From: Rebecca billardiae RCC1528
Lineage: Eukaryota; Haptophyta
Direction: 5' to 3'
DNA: 64,000 nucleotides
Assembly (NCBI GenBank): GCA_965240325.2
Contig: OZ251244.1
Span: 186,001-250,000 of the forward strand
Of the stretch, positions 44,583-55,812 are shown one piece after another. The notes below the pieces were generated by a model, which was not told where the DNA came from, made no database searches, and was given only the letters and a program-made list of their open reading frames with translations. Each line of letters starts with the position of its first letter. The first letter of the stretch is position 1. The position numbers were made by a program, and so were the translations under genes.

Positions 44583-45423
44583 GGCTCCGTGCTGAGCTCG
44601 CGGGGCGAGCGCCGCTCTCCCTGACCAAGAAACGTCGCCGCGCCGGCGCCGTCAAGACCAGCCGCACACGCGCACACACGCGCCCGGCCGCACCGTCGGG
44701 CCGCCGCGCGGGTGACGCACGCCGCACACTGCCACTGCACGCCAGCCACCGCACACTCGGCGCCAACGCGCGCTGCGAGCCGCAACCCCAAGTGGTCGCG
44801 TCGCACCCGCCGCGGCACCCGCACCCATCGTCGAGTCTGTCACTGCCCACCTGCCCTGCTCCGTGTGGGCGCTCAGCACCGCAGCGCCGCGGTGCCGCCC
44901 GGAACTGTCCGTGTGGCCGGCCTCACGGAATGACGTAACCTGTGACGACTACTGCCCACGACAGCGCACTGTCGCGCGGCGGGGGCGGGCGGGTCCTTAG
45001 CCGGCTCGGGCCCGGCGGCCGACCTGCGACCTCCCGCAGTCCGCACCGGCCCACCTGACCTGCCTCGTCGTCGCGCCATCTAACTGCGCCGCCCTCAACT
45101 CGGCACGAGATCTTTACTGCCGCCGTCGTCTGCGCGGGACGGCCGCTGCTGCTGATGAGGGCCGGATGACGATGATGCTGCGCGCGCGGCGCTATATATA
45201 TGTAATATTCGATCGTCAGCACTTATATCGCATACCAGCGCTCCGCAAGCGTATCGCCGACCCCTGCCTGTGCTGCCCGTCCGCGCAGTCACCTGACTCC
45301 TGACGGACTCAGACGCCAGACTGGCACCGCTGACCGGCCAGCCCGTGCCGCGTGACCGTCATTAATCCGGGTCTCACCCGATCCGATTCACGGCCGGCTC
45401 GTGGCGCAACGAGCGGTCTGCCC

Positions 45424-45632
45424 TGCCAGTGCTGTCAGCTGCAGCGGCGCAGACCTGCCAAGCCCGGGCAGCAGCCAGCGGCGCGAGCCCCGCGGCCCCC
45501 GCGGCGCATGCAGCAGCTGGCCGCCGCACCGCGGCGGGGCCGCCCGAGTCCGTGCCCTCAGGCGCCGTGCGCGCGCGGCCTGAGCCGCCCTGAGCGTGCG
45601 GCCCGAGCCGCAGCAGCTGACAGCACTGGGCG
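45424..45632. repeat. Short inverted repeats 170 bp apart
   Basis: A 16-17 bp sequence centred on agtgctgtcagctgc near 45432 recurs as its exact complement near 45612-45630, with looser similarity extending to about 30 bp. The DNA between is GC-rich. It may be coincidental or the ends of a small element. Confidence 0.55.
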
Positions 45633-45989
45633 GGGCAGCGGCCGCGCTCCCGGCTGGCGGCTGCACGCGGGGGCTGCCACGCCCGGCTGCCCGTGCGCTC
45701 GGCCCGAGCCGCTGTTGCTGCGACCCGGGTGCCGCGCCGGCCGTCATTGACGGCCGCGGAGTGCGCGCGCGCCGTGTGTGCGCCGGCCGGCGCTGCTGTG
45801 CTGCATGCGTGCGCCCAGCGGTGAGTAGCTGCCGCCGCCGCCTGTCCGGCTGCGGGACCCCCGCGGGAGATACGATCTCCCCCCGGGCGCAGGCCCCTCC
45901 CTCAGCCCCCGCCTCCGTCTGCAAGCGGCCATCGCGGCAAGCCCGCCCGCAGAGAGCAGAGCGGATCGGAAGAGCGATGGGCCTGCCGC

Positions 45990-46037
45990 GTCCAGGATGG
46001 CTGCCGTCCAGGATGGCTGCCGTCCAGGATGGCTGCC
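45990..46037. repeat. Three perfect 16-bp tandem repeats
   Basis: Three exact copies of gtccaggatggctgcc, head to tail, in non-coding GC-rich DNA downstream of the bZIP gene. No function is evident. Confidence 0.95.
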
Positions 46038-46436
46038 CCATGCATCGCTGACGCCCCCGCCGCCGCAGCAGGGCGCGGTGAGCCGCACGCCCACCGCCAG
46101 CGGGCGAGGGGTGCGAGGGGCTGCGCCCTGCGACCCCCGTGCGTGGGCGGCCACGCCGCCGCCGCCGCCGCAGCCGCAGCAAGCGCACAGGCCATGCGCC
46201 CGCCGCGGCCGAGCGGCCGCGCGCGCCGACTGGCCGCGCGGGCGGCCCGCGCGCCCCCGCCGCGCGCTTGGGCTGCCGCCGCCCTCGCGCGGAGCAGCAG
46301 CGGCCGGCCGGCCGCACGCGCGGCGCCCACGCGCAGGTCGCGCTCGGCAGCCGGCACGGCCCCAGCCGGCGCGCACAGCCGCGCCCCCGCGCCCGCGCCT
46401 CCCCCCAGCGCGCGCCGCCCGCCCTCGCGCCGCCCC

Positions 46437-48429
46437 TCACGCCGCCTTCTCCCAGTCGAAGGCGTTGAGCAGCTCCATGCGCTTGCGGTTCTTCTCCACC
46501 CAGCTCAGGAAGCGCGCCGTCTGCTGCGGCGTCAGGATCCGCCGCAGCCCGTCCGTAACCGACTGCGAGGACGCGGAGTGCTCGGAGATGCGCGCCCTCA
46601 GCTCGGTGAGAATGTTCTCGCACGCGAGGAGAAGCTCGCGGTCCTGCGCGCGCAGAGCGCAGAAGGGGGCGGGGGTGGGGGTGGCGGGGGCAGCGGGGAG
46701 GGGTGGGCACCGCGCGGTGAGCCAAGCCGTTCCGCAGGCCGTTGCGCAGGCCGTTACGCAGGCCGTTACGCAGGCCGTTACGCAGGCCGTTACGCACCTT
46801 GCGGATGGCGTCCCGGTGCTCGATCAGGCGCTCGCGCTGCTGCGGCGTGATGCCCAGCTCCGCCGTGAGCGTCTCGAGCAGGTGCGCCCCCGCCGAGCTG
46901 TCCCGCCGCTGCCGCTTTGTGAGCGGACCGCCATCGCTCGCTGCGCGCCGGGCGCCGGGCGCGGCGCGCGCGTGCGGCGGCGCGGGCGGGTGTGTGGCGG
47001 CGCGCGGCGGGGGCGCGCGGGGCGAGGCGGGGTGAGTGCGTGGCGCGCGCAGCGCGGCACTGCGCGGCCGGGCGGCCGCGCGCGCAGCGCGCAGGGCACG
47101 CCGCGTGCGCGCGCAGCAGCAGCCGCGCAGCAGCAGCAGCAGCACAGGCCGCGGCGGCGCGCGGCGCGCGGCGCGCGGCGCGCGGCGCGGCGCCCGCACG
47201 TGCGCCGCTGTTCGCAGCCGCCATCGCCGCGCTCGGGCCGAAGGCCATCTGCACGGGCGTGCCCGGCTGCAGCACCTCCTGGATGCAGTCCAGATAGTCC
47301 GAGATCGTGTCGAACCGCTTCCGCTTCGACGTGACGAACTGCTCGATCGTCGACTGCAGCTCGGGCGTGAGCCGCTCGACCGACGGGCGGCGCAGCAGCG
47401 CGTCCTGAGGGATGCGGGTAGGGGTAGGGGTAGGGGTAGGGGTAGGGGTACGGGCACGGGTACGGGTAGGGGGTTCGGCTGAGATGGGGCGTGTGAGGGA
47501 GAGTTCCGAGCCGCAGCCGCAGCCGCAGCCGCAACCGCAGGGTGTGCAGCCGCCGGGTGTGTGTAGGGGCTAGGGTTAGAGCTCAGGGGTTAGGGTTAGG
47601 GTTAGGGTTAGGGTGTGGCTGTGGCAGCGCACCATCTGCGAGAGGCCGGACGCCTCCTCCTGCTTCAGCCCCGGCGTCTCCGCGACGCCAGGCTTGGCCG
47701 GCGGCGGCGCGGCCGGCGCGGCCGGCGCAGCCGGGCTCGCCGTCGCGCCCTCCACCTCCACCGCCGCCTCGAGCGACTGCGGACGCACACCGCACACCAG
47801 CGCACACACACCCGCAGCGCAGCGGCGCAGCGCAGCAGCGGGCGCGCGGGTGTGTCGGTGTGGCGCGCGCGGATTGGCGGCGGGTTGGACGGTCGGCGGG
47901 CGCTGAGCGGCCCGGGCAGGCAGCCCTGGCCCCGTGCCGCGCCGCCCCGTCCGCGCGCGCCCGCCGCGCTGTGGCGCGCGTGCCATGTGCACCGCGGCCG
48001 GGGGCGCGCGGAGGAGCGGGGCAGCGCGCGGCGCCGGCTGGCAGTCCGCCAGGCAACGCCGCCTGCGCCCCGCCCCCCGCCCCGCCCCCCGGCCTGGCCC
48101 CCGCGGCACACGGCCGCGCACACACGCCCGCCCGCACGCGCGCGCGCACCTTGAGCTCCGCGCCGAGCTGCGCCAGCTGCTCCTCCAGCCCGGACACGTA
48201 CTCCTTCTTCCGCAGCCGGGCGATACGAGCGCTCTCCGCCTTGCGCTGCATGCGCTGAAGCAATTTGTCTTCCTTGGTGAGGGGCGTGGAGGGTCCGCCG
48301 CCGGGGGTGGTGGGGGCGAGGGCGAGGCCGTCGTCGTCCGAGTCGTCGTCGTCGTCCTCCGCGGCGGCCGCGGCCGCGGCGCCTTGCCTCGTCAGCGTCC
48401 CCACCGGCGCGGCCGCCGCCGCAGGCTTG

Positions 48430-48461
<32 letters not shown>

Positions 48462-49169
48462 CACCGCCGCCGCAGCCGCAGCAGCCGCGTCAGGCGCGGC
48501 TGCCGCCGCCGCTGCCCCCGCCGCGTCGGCGGGCTGAACGGCCGCGGCCGCCGCGTCAGCCACCGCCGCGTCCACCGCGGCCCCCGCCTCGCCACCAACA
48601 GCCGCTGCCGCCGCGGCGGCTGCGGCCACCGCCGCCGCGGCCGCCGCCGCATCTGGCTCAGGCAGCGAGCTGTCAGCGGCGGGCACCGGCGGCAGGATCT
48701 GCCGGTGCTCTATTTCGGGGGTGAGCTCTGCGGTGGGCGCGTCCCAGCTCTGCTGCGTGATCGCGTTCTCGCCCGCCGCCCACTGCGCGGCGCGCGCGCG
48801 CGCGCGCGCGCCGCGCCGTGAGCGGTGGCGGGCGGGCGGCGGCGGCGGCGCGCTCGCGCGCGCGGCGCGCCCGCGCGCGCGCGCGAGCCCTGCGGCCCGG
48901 GTCGGCGCGCACGCGCCACGTGGCGTGCACGCGTCCCACGCACCCACGCCCGTCCCGCACGCCCCCCGCGCAGCGGCGCGCGCTCGGCGCGCGCGGCGCG
49001 GCGCGCGGCGCGCGCCGTCGCGAGCGCGCGCGCGTGTCACCAGGAAGCAAGACAGAAGGTCATCGTCGACGTACTCCTTGACCTTGACGAGGTCGGAGGC
49101 GCCGAGGGACTCGATGGCCTCGAGGGTCGAGTTGCGCCGGACGAACTTGTCCGACGCCTTCTGCGCCAT
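46437..49169 (-). CDS. bZIP transcription factor with non-canonical basic region
   Basis: Six exons in frame: 49169-49041, 48782-48150, 47776-47633, 47404-47200, 46940-46798, 46643-46437; 486 residues. After an acidic/Ala-rich N-terminal half, the bZIP lies at about residues 220-260: basic region QRKAESARIARLRKKEYV, then a leucine zipper LEEQLAQLGAELKSLEAAV that continues across the exon 2/3 junction. The Asn that contacts DNA in the usual N-x7-R pattern is Lys here, while the following ESAR.AR.RKKEY is intact. The C-terminal 200 residues (LTPELQSTIEQFV, ELGITPQQRERLIEH, ILTPQQTARFLSWVEKNRKR) form a helical region with repeated TPQQ motifs, reminiscent of conserved tails in other algal bZIPs. 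It should be a nuclear DNA-binding regulator; target unknown. Its start lies about 700 bp from the divergent RBM5-like gene. Confidence 0.88.
46737..46797. repeat. 12-bp tandem repeat at a 5' splice site of the bZIP gene
   Basis: Five copies of a 12-bp unit (ggccgttacgca in plus orientation) abut exon 5 of the bZIP gene. The GTGCGTAACG donor sequence is itself the first unit, so the intron start contains five copies of the same donor-like sequence in a row on the minus strand. Confidence 0.9.
47415..47614. repeat. Interstitial telomere-like repeats filling a bZIP intron
   Basis: Intron 3 of the bZIP gene (47405-47632) contains a GGGGTA array (about 47415-47475), a short CAGCCG array (about 47512-47540), degenerate TAGGG units (about 47565-47589) and four perfect TTAGGG units at 47590-47613. 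TTAGGG is the telomere repeat of many algae and animals; an internal copy may mark repair by telomere-repeat insertion. Confidence 0.93.
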
Positions 49170-49870
49170 CGCGCCCGCCCTCGCGCCCCGCGCCGCGCGG
49201 CGCGGCCGTACTGCCGAGACGAGAGCGCCGCGCTGCTGAGCAGCAGTCGCTTCGGCGGCTTCGGAGGCGCTTCAGAACGCTGCCGCCCGCAGTTGTAGTA
49301 GTGGCGTGGGAACGCGGCCGTGTGATTGGCCGGCCAGCGCACCGCGGAAGGTGCGCGATTCCTTCGCGCGACCGCCGACTCGTCCGGACCCGCCAGGGCC
49401 CCGCCCTGATCAGCCCCCGCCACCGGGCCGCACTGTGGCGCGTCTCGGCGCAGAGCCCTCAGCCCTCGGCGCAGCCGTGCGCGCACGGCCACGCCGCCGC
49501 TCGCGCGCGAGGTTGGGTGAGGCCCGGCGCCGCCATGGCACGGCCACGAGAGCGCGGATTCCCGGCCACGGCCGCGCCGACTGATCGATGCGCCGCCGCT
49601 CGCAACGTCCGCGCTCGCTCGCTCGGCGCCGCGCCCCGCCGCGCGCCGCGCGCGCGCGCGCGCGCGCGCCCGCAGACGTGAACGAGCCCCGCGCCGGCCG
49701 CGCGGGCGTGCGCACGTCTCGGCGCGTCGGAGGCCTCCCGACGGGCCCGCCCAGCCGCCGGCCCCGCGCCGTGTCGGCCCGGCTGCACGCCAAGCTCCGG
49801 CTGGCGCAGCGGCGGCAGCCGCAGCCGCAGCAGCGGCCGCCGCAGCGGCACGCTCAGCAGCTCGCTCAGC
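49170..49870. promoter_or_regulatory. Shared divergent promoter region, bZIP and RBM5-like genes
   Basis: The only region between two divergently transcribed genes shorter than 1 kb. About 700 bp, GC-rich throughout, without a TATA-like patch. It should contain both promoters by position; no specific element is recognised. Confidence 0.5.
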
Positions 49871-52800
49871 ATGGACGCCCGGGCCGTGGTCGAGCAGGCG
49901 CGACGCCGGCGCGCGGTGGCTGACCCGTCTCTCAGGTTGGGCGCGCGGCCGGGCGGCGGGCGCGCTCGGCTCTTGACGCGCCGCGCCGCCTGGCAAGCTG
50001 ACTTGACCGTCACACGCGATGCGCCGCCCCGCGCCGCCCGCCGCCGCGCGTACGCACGCACGCGCACGCCCCGCTCGGCCCTGCCGTGATGCAACACCGC
50101 CGCCGCCGCCGCCCTGCCGCCGCCACCGCCACCGCCACCGCCACCGCCGCCGCGCGTGCGCGTGCGCGTGCGCGCACGCCCGGTGCCCGCCCGCTGCGTG
50201 ACGCCTGCCGTGCTGCGCGGTACGGCTGTGGCCGCGGCCTGCCCGCCCGCCCGCCTGCCTGCCTGCCGCCACGCGCAGCGCGGGAGGTGTCGACGCCGAG
50301 CCGTCCGCCAGCGCCTCCGCCAGCGGCGGCGCGCTCGCGCCGGGGCCGGCTGGCGTCGCGCGCGCCGCGCACCCCACACCGCCGCCGCCGCCGCCTCCGC
50401 CGTCCGCGCCACCGCCGCCGCCGCGGCCGCCGCCGCCGCCCGATCGCGCCGAGCCGCGCGGCGCCGCGCCGCCACCGCCTCCTCCGCCGCTGCCGCCGCC
50501 GCCCAAGCCTCCGCCTCCGCCCGCGCGGCGCGGCCCCCCGCGCTCGCGCTCGAGATCGCGATCTCCGCGCTCGCGCTCGAGATCGCGATCTCGCCAGCCG
50601 CCGCCGCCGCGCCCGGCGTCGCCCTCGCGCTCGCCGTCGCCCGGGGCCGCGCGCCGCGGGCGCAAGCACGCCGCGCCGCCGGGCGGCCGCGCCGCCAGGC
50701 CGCGCGCCGCACGCTCGCGCTCGAGATCGCGATCTCCCCGCTCGAGATCGCGATCTCCGCCCGCGCGCTCGCCGCCGGCGGCGCGCGCCGCCGGTGCCGG
50801 CCGTCGCAAGCGCGTGCGCTCGCGCTCGCCCTCGCGCTCGCGCTCGCGCTCGCCGCGCCCGCCGCGCGCCGCGGGCCGCGCCGCCGGCCGCCGCGCCCGC
50901 AGCCGCAGCCGCAGCCGCTCCGCATCCGCCTCGCCGCCGCCGCGCGCGCGCGCCGCGCGCGGGGCGCCGTCGCCCCCGCGCCGCGCCGGCGGCGCTGAGT
51001 TCGGCGGCGGCGGTGGGCGCGCGCCGCCGCCGCGGGCGCGCCCCTCCGTCGCGCTGAGCGGGCGGTACGGCGAGGTTTCGTCCGTCGTCACGCTGCGAGG
51101 GCTGCACACAGCCACATCGGAGCAGCAGGTGCGCGCGCGCGCGCGCGCGGTGCGGCGCGGCGCGGCGCGGCGAGCGCGGCGCTGCAAGCGCGCCGCCCCG
51201 GCCCGCGGCGCCGCGCGGCGCGCGCCGGGGCGCGCTGTGCTGCGTGGCGGCCGTGCGGCGCGTGGTGCCGCGCCGCGCCGGCCGCTGCGCCGCGCGCGGC
51301 GCTCCCCGCCGCGCCGCGCTGCGCTGCGTGCGCGCCCACAGCCCGTCGCCCAGCCCCGCCCGCCCGCCGCCCCGCGCGTGCGCACGCGCACGCCTCCGCG
51401 CGACCGCTCTGCGCGCGCGCCCGCCCCGCCCCGTGCCCGCCCCGCGCCGCCCCACGCAGATTGGCGCGGCCCTCGCCCCGTACGGCGCGGTGCGCGTCAA
51501 GCTGATCAAGTCCTTCCCGTCGCAGGAGTCCATGGGCACGGCGCACGTCCGCTTCCGCACGCGCGACGGCGCCGCGGACGCGCTCGACGCGCTGCTGGGC
51601 GCGGGGCCGGCGGCGGCGGCTGGCGGCGGCGAGCCGCTGCGCATTGGCGGCTCGCTGCTCGAGCCGAGGTTCAACTACCAGGTGCGTGCGTGGCTGTGCG
51701 CGGGCGTGGGCGTCTTGCGTATGCATGCTCTGCCGGGCAGGGATGCCGCATGTCGGCGCCGCCGCCGCGGGCGCTCGCGCGGGCCGCGCGGTGGCGTGCG
51801 CGCGCTGACGGCGGCCGTGCCGTGTGTGTGTGCATGCGCGCGTGCGTGCGTGCGTGCCCGCTGCCGGCCGCGCGCTGCGCCGCGCGCTGCAGCTCGAGTC
51901 CGAGCTGTCGCAGCTGTCGGAGGACGCCGCCCTCGCCGCCCTCGCCGCAGGCTCGACCGACCCCACCGCCGGCGCCGCCGGCGCCTACGGCGCGCACGGC
52001 GGCGCGGGCGGCGCCGGCAGCATGGCCGCCGCCGCCGGCTGCGCCATGCAATATGACCCCGCCTCAGGCTTCCACTTCGACCCCGCGAGCGGCTACTACT
52101 ACGACGCGGCGCGCGGGCTGTACGGCCACGCGGCCACAGGGCGCTGGTTCTGGTGGGACGGCGCCGCCGGCCAGTACCGCGAGTACGTCGCGCCCGCCGC
52201 CGCGGCCGGCGCCGCCGCGGCCGCCGCGAGCGGCGCCGCGCCGCCCGCCGCGGGCGCGGAGGGCGCGGCCGCGGCCGTGGGCGGCGGCGGCGGCGCGGCG
52301 GCGGGCGCGGCCGCGCTCCAGCCCGCGGCGCCGCTGTCCGGCGGCGCGCCGCCGGCGGGCGTGGGCGCGCCGCTCGCGCCCGCGCCCGCCGCCGCCGCCG
52401 ACAGCGCGCTGCCCGTGCCCACCGCCCTCGCTCTGGGCGGCGCGGGCGGGGCCGGTCTCAAGCTGGCGCTCTCCGCAACCAACCGCCGAGCGGTGGCCGC
52501 GCGGCTGCGGCCGAGCGCGCGCGGCGCCGCGCCGCCGCCGGCCATCTTCGACGCGGCGGGCGGCGCGGCGGACGACGCGCCCGCGGCGGCGGCGGGCGGC
52601 GCCGCCGACGCCGACGCCGGCGCGCGTACCGCGCCGCCCGCGGCCGACGCCCGCGACCCCGCTGCCCCGCGGCCGTACGACCACCCGAGCCTTTTTGACG
52701 AAGCGCAGCGCATCTGCCGTGCGTGCGCGCGCAAGTTCGGCTCGGCGGAGGTGCTGCGCCGCCACCTCGCCGAGTCGGCGCTGCACCGGAGCACGGTGGA

Positions 52801-52948
52801 CGCGCTCAACGAGGAGGCGGCCGCGGCCGCGCGCGCCGCGGCTAAGGAGAGCGCCGCCGCGCTCTACCGCCGCGAGATGGAGGCGGTGCGCGCGCAGAGC
52901 GTCGGCTCGAGCAAGCTCGACAGCAGCGCGCGCCCGCTCACAAAGTGA
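49871..52948 (+). CDS. RBM5/RBM10-like splicing factor (RS, RRM, OCRE, C2H2)
   Basis: Four exons in frame: 49871-49935, 50279-51128, 51460-51681, 51893-52948; 730 residues. Domain order: short N-terminus (MDARAVVEQARRRRAVADPS), Pro-rich stretch, a long Arg-Ser domain (about 110-260), an RRM starting VVTLRGLHTATSEQQ and continuing in exon 3 (GAVRVKLIKSFPSQESMGTA), an OCRE domain (about 430-475) with aromatic repeats FDPASGYYYDAARGLYGH and TGRWFWWDGAAGQYREYV, Ala-rich linker, and a C-terminal C2H2 finger CRACARKFGSAEVLRRHLAESALH. RRM-OCRE-C2H2 is the RBM5/6/10 arrangement, factors that regulate alternative 3' splice-site choice in the pre-spliceosome. The C-terminal G-patch and RanBP2-type finger of the animal proteins are not seen. 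The first exon is inferred from frame and splice sites only. Confidence 0.88.
50541..50865 (+). repeat. RS-dipeptide coding repeats of the RBM5-like gene
   Basis: Repeated CGC TCG codons encode the Arg-Ser domain. Four near-identical blocks (about 50549, 50578, 50721 and 50739) switch to AGA TCG CGA TCT and thereby form the palindrome GAGATCGCGATCTC. Arg-Ser domains are phosphorylated by SR kinases and mediate spliceosome contacts. Confidence 0.9.
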
Positions 52949-55812
52949 CCGACGACGGCGGGGTGTCAGTCATCTGAGCCTCAGCATCGTCGATCATATT
53001 ATTATAATCACCATCTCGCGTCTATAGGCTGTTGATGTCGGGACCGCGCCGGCAACGGGGGAATAACCGTCGGGGGTGAAGGCGCCCCGGTCAGGCCGCT
53101 CCGCGGCCGCCGCGGCACCGTCCGGTCTCCGGACCCGCGTGCGGACGCCGCGGGGGCAGCCGGCACTCGGCAGGCGGCGACGCCCGAGTAGAGTAGCGCG
53201 CGCGCAGTCTCACCGTCTGAGTCGTCAGCATCGCGACGATCATTCGTCGCGGCGCCACGCGCGGCGGGACCGCCGGATCCTGCCGTCGGATCCGTGCTTA
53301 GCTGATGATCGCGGACCCGGGCGCAATCGAACCGCCGTGATCGGACTACTGCTACTACGACGGCGGTAGTATACTACTACTACTGCTGGCTCTGGCTCCG
53401 GTTGACCCCTGCCAGTCCGGTCATAGAAACCGGGCGTACCGAAAATGATCTACTTCGTTCGCATTCCTGCGGCCGAATGAACGTCCGACTGAGTGTCCCA
53501 CAGGGCCCCAAGTAGGGTTCGGCTATGGATGGCCAATAAGTGCCCGCAGGGAGTGAAACTCAGTTTGTGACTACTTCAGACTCTATATTTTTCATAGCTA
53601 TTTACCCAGTCCGGTGACACATTTCCAATAGCTACGGGTGCATGGTCCGGATCGCTCCCGGACCGCGTGTTCTGACCTGAGAGTCTGAAATGGGTAAATA
53701 CATAGTAAAATAGAGTCTGAACTATAGAGGTAGTGAGTGCTTGTTGGCCCAATATCGCTCTGAAGTCATATATCATCTAGGCGGCATCCATTGAGGTCCT
53801 CCTGTGCAGTTTTCACGAGTGACTTCATGAAGGAGCTCACAGTGCCCGTCTCTGGCAGGGGTCCGAACCGAAGTCTAGGGGGGCCAAAGTGGCACTGTGA
53901 CGTGACTGACGGCTACGAGCGCTGGTCCTAGCGAGTGTTTAGCGCTGAATTGGGGCTGGATCATATGCCCTCTGGAGGGGTCTGGGCCAGCCAAGTAAAA
54001 AAATCAGGTGCACATACCCTGAATATAGGGCGTAACGGCTAGCATATTTACTTATTAGAATGAGCCTGAACTTATTGGAAACGGCGTGTAACGGCTGTCT
54101 TATATGTGACATATAGACCATGTCGACTTCACTTTGATAGAGCATCTCGGCGAGATCGTTCTGAGTCCCCAGCAGCAGCAGGTCCCAACATGCGATATAG
54201 GCTGTGTACTGGCAGGCTGTCAAACACGTAGTTTCCCGGAAGCCACTGGTCGTTACATACCCACCGTGTATATAGACGCCATGCTGATGAATACAGTCTC
54301 GTCTGATCTCGAGCCGCGAGATACGTTTTCAGACTGTGTATACGGCCATGCGTGCGGCGTATTGCAGACATAGTAGACCCAAAGCACCGGCCCCATGTCC
54401 TCAGCCCGGGAGTACTCTCGGTCATAATCAAGGTTTAAAGTCACTCGAGCCAACCGTCACCGCTCTATGGCCGAGACCTACGAGGCAGGTCAAATCTGTC
54501 GTCGTCGCAGTGCGGCACAGTGCCGAGCATGCGATTCGGCAGCAAACGCCTGCTCCAGATGGTGGCTGGCGTCTCTGCACCAAACCAGGCCGGATGGGAT
54601 CGGTCCATATATGTACGCCCTACCCTGTTCCGCGCTATTCCTGGGCGTTGGGGTGGATATTCGGCCTACAGAGGTCTGATCCGGCGCTGTTCGGCGCTCC
54701 TGTCTGGCTGCGCGGAGCCCAATGGCAAGCGCCGGCGTGTGCAAGGTGTCAAGATTGAGACGGTCTCTGACGCTCCCGCCGGTCTTGGGCGCACCACGGT
54801 GCATTGAGGCCCATCTGCGTCTGTTTCTGCAGGCATGCGCGTCACAGGGGCGCGCTTGTAGGCACGGTCGAGTGCACGTCGGACCTGTCGAATGAGCCAT
54901 CCGCTGCCTGCGAGCACGTCCGCGACGTCCTGAGAGGCGAATGGGAGGCGCCCCGACGCCATCTGGGGGCACGCGTGACCCATACCCAACGTGCTGACCA
55001 TCGCAAGTGCCACGGCAGGTGCAAACACGGGCCCTACGAGCGGAACATGACAGTTGCGGGCTCCGCGGAGGTGTTGCGCGCGAGCTCGCGCCGGTCTGCT
55101 GACGGCGATTCCGGCGCAGCACGGCAGGTTAGGCGAGCTGGGCATCCACGGATACACATGAACACTTGGGGCGAGCATCGATCTCGCCGGGGCGAGTTGA
55201 TCTTGAGCCACAAGGAGGGGTAGCGTGACGGGCGTACGCAGCGCAGCAATTCAAGCCGGCCGACGCGCGCCGCGCACGGCGCGAGGTGGCCAAGAACCGG
55301 GTGGTGAGCCGCTGGTGGCGCAAAGACAAGGGTCAGAAGCGCCCACCAGGGTCACGCGCGCGCGCTCCCGAGACCATCTCGGCGTATCATGGGACGCGAG
55401 CGCGCGGCGGTCCACTGCCTCCGGCCGCTCGTGCTCGAGCGGAACCGAGCTTCTGAGCGCCCGAACGCGTCGGAGCTCGATTTTCGAGCGGGGTCCGAGA
55501 AAAAGGCTCCGCGCCACCCTAAAAGGCCGAGGGAGGAGCGAAAATGCGCCGCGGCTTTGATTTTCTTTTTTAAATGAGCGGTTTGGCCCCCCTAGACCGA
55601 ACAGCCAGAGCCTGCTACGACGCCTACGACGTAGCAGTCATCGTTACGGTCGCGTACTGCTAGTATAATGCGCAGCATCATATCGGCCGATGATATGACG
55701 CACTGATTTCGTTCGATCGAAATCATCGTCAACTATTTATTAATAAGCTAGCTATAGCGCAGCATTATTGATATAACGACTATAAGTAAACCGTGTGCCG
55801 GGCGTGTGCCCG
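52949..55812. other. Long intergenic region, no gene supported
   Basis: About 2.9 kb of low-to-moderate GC between the RBM5-like gene and repeat copy B. It holds the imperfect inverted repeat at 53531-53751, an AT-rich stretch at about 53990-54330 and a palindromic patch at about 55698-55740. Small open frames have no recognisable content. Confidence 0.55.
53531..53751. repeat. Imperfect inverted repeat, possible MITE-like element
   Basis: Outer arms beginning tggccaataagtgc (53531) and ending gcttgttggcccaa (53751) are imperfect complements. The inner arms, around tcagactctat...tttaccca at 53577-53610 and its complement at 53691-53720, match closely for about 30 bp. The spacer is about 80 bp. 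The element lies in long AT-richer non-coding DNA. Size and structure resemble a small non-autonomous DNA transposon, but no clear target duplication was found. Confidence 0.7.

Larger units (their letters stand above)
44583..46436. other. Convergent intergenic, GC-rich, no gene supported
   Basis: About 1.85 kb between the ends of P5CDH and the bZIP gene. Two GC-rich blocks (44583-45100 and 45400-46430) flank a less GC-rich middle with a short TA patch near 45193. Long open frames on both strands are expected from composition alone. It contains the inverted repeats near 45424-45632 and the 16-bp repeats at 45990. Confidence 0.55.

Noticed and set aside
45388-47457. A 689-codon minus-strand open frame
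   Set aside because: It crosses exon-intron boundaries of the bZIP gene in the wrong frame and then runs through repeats; explained by composition.
53300-53345. A T-arm-like ggttcgatt on the minus strand, considered as a tRNA
   Set aside because: Stem and loop lengths are wrong and no matching acceptor stem or anticodon arm is found around it.
55695-55745. Palindromic AT-rich patch before repeat copy B, considered as an insertion site or origin
   Set aside because: The arms are only about 8 bp and nothing equivalent precedes copy A, so there is no support beyond chance.
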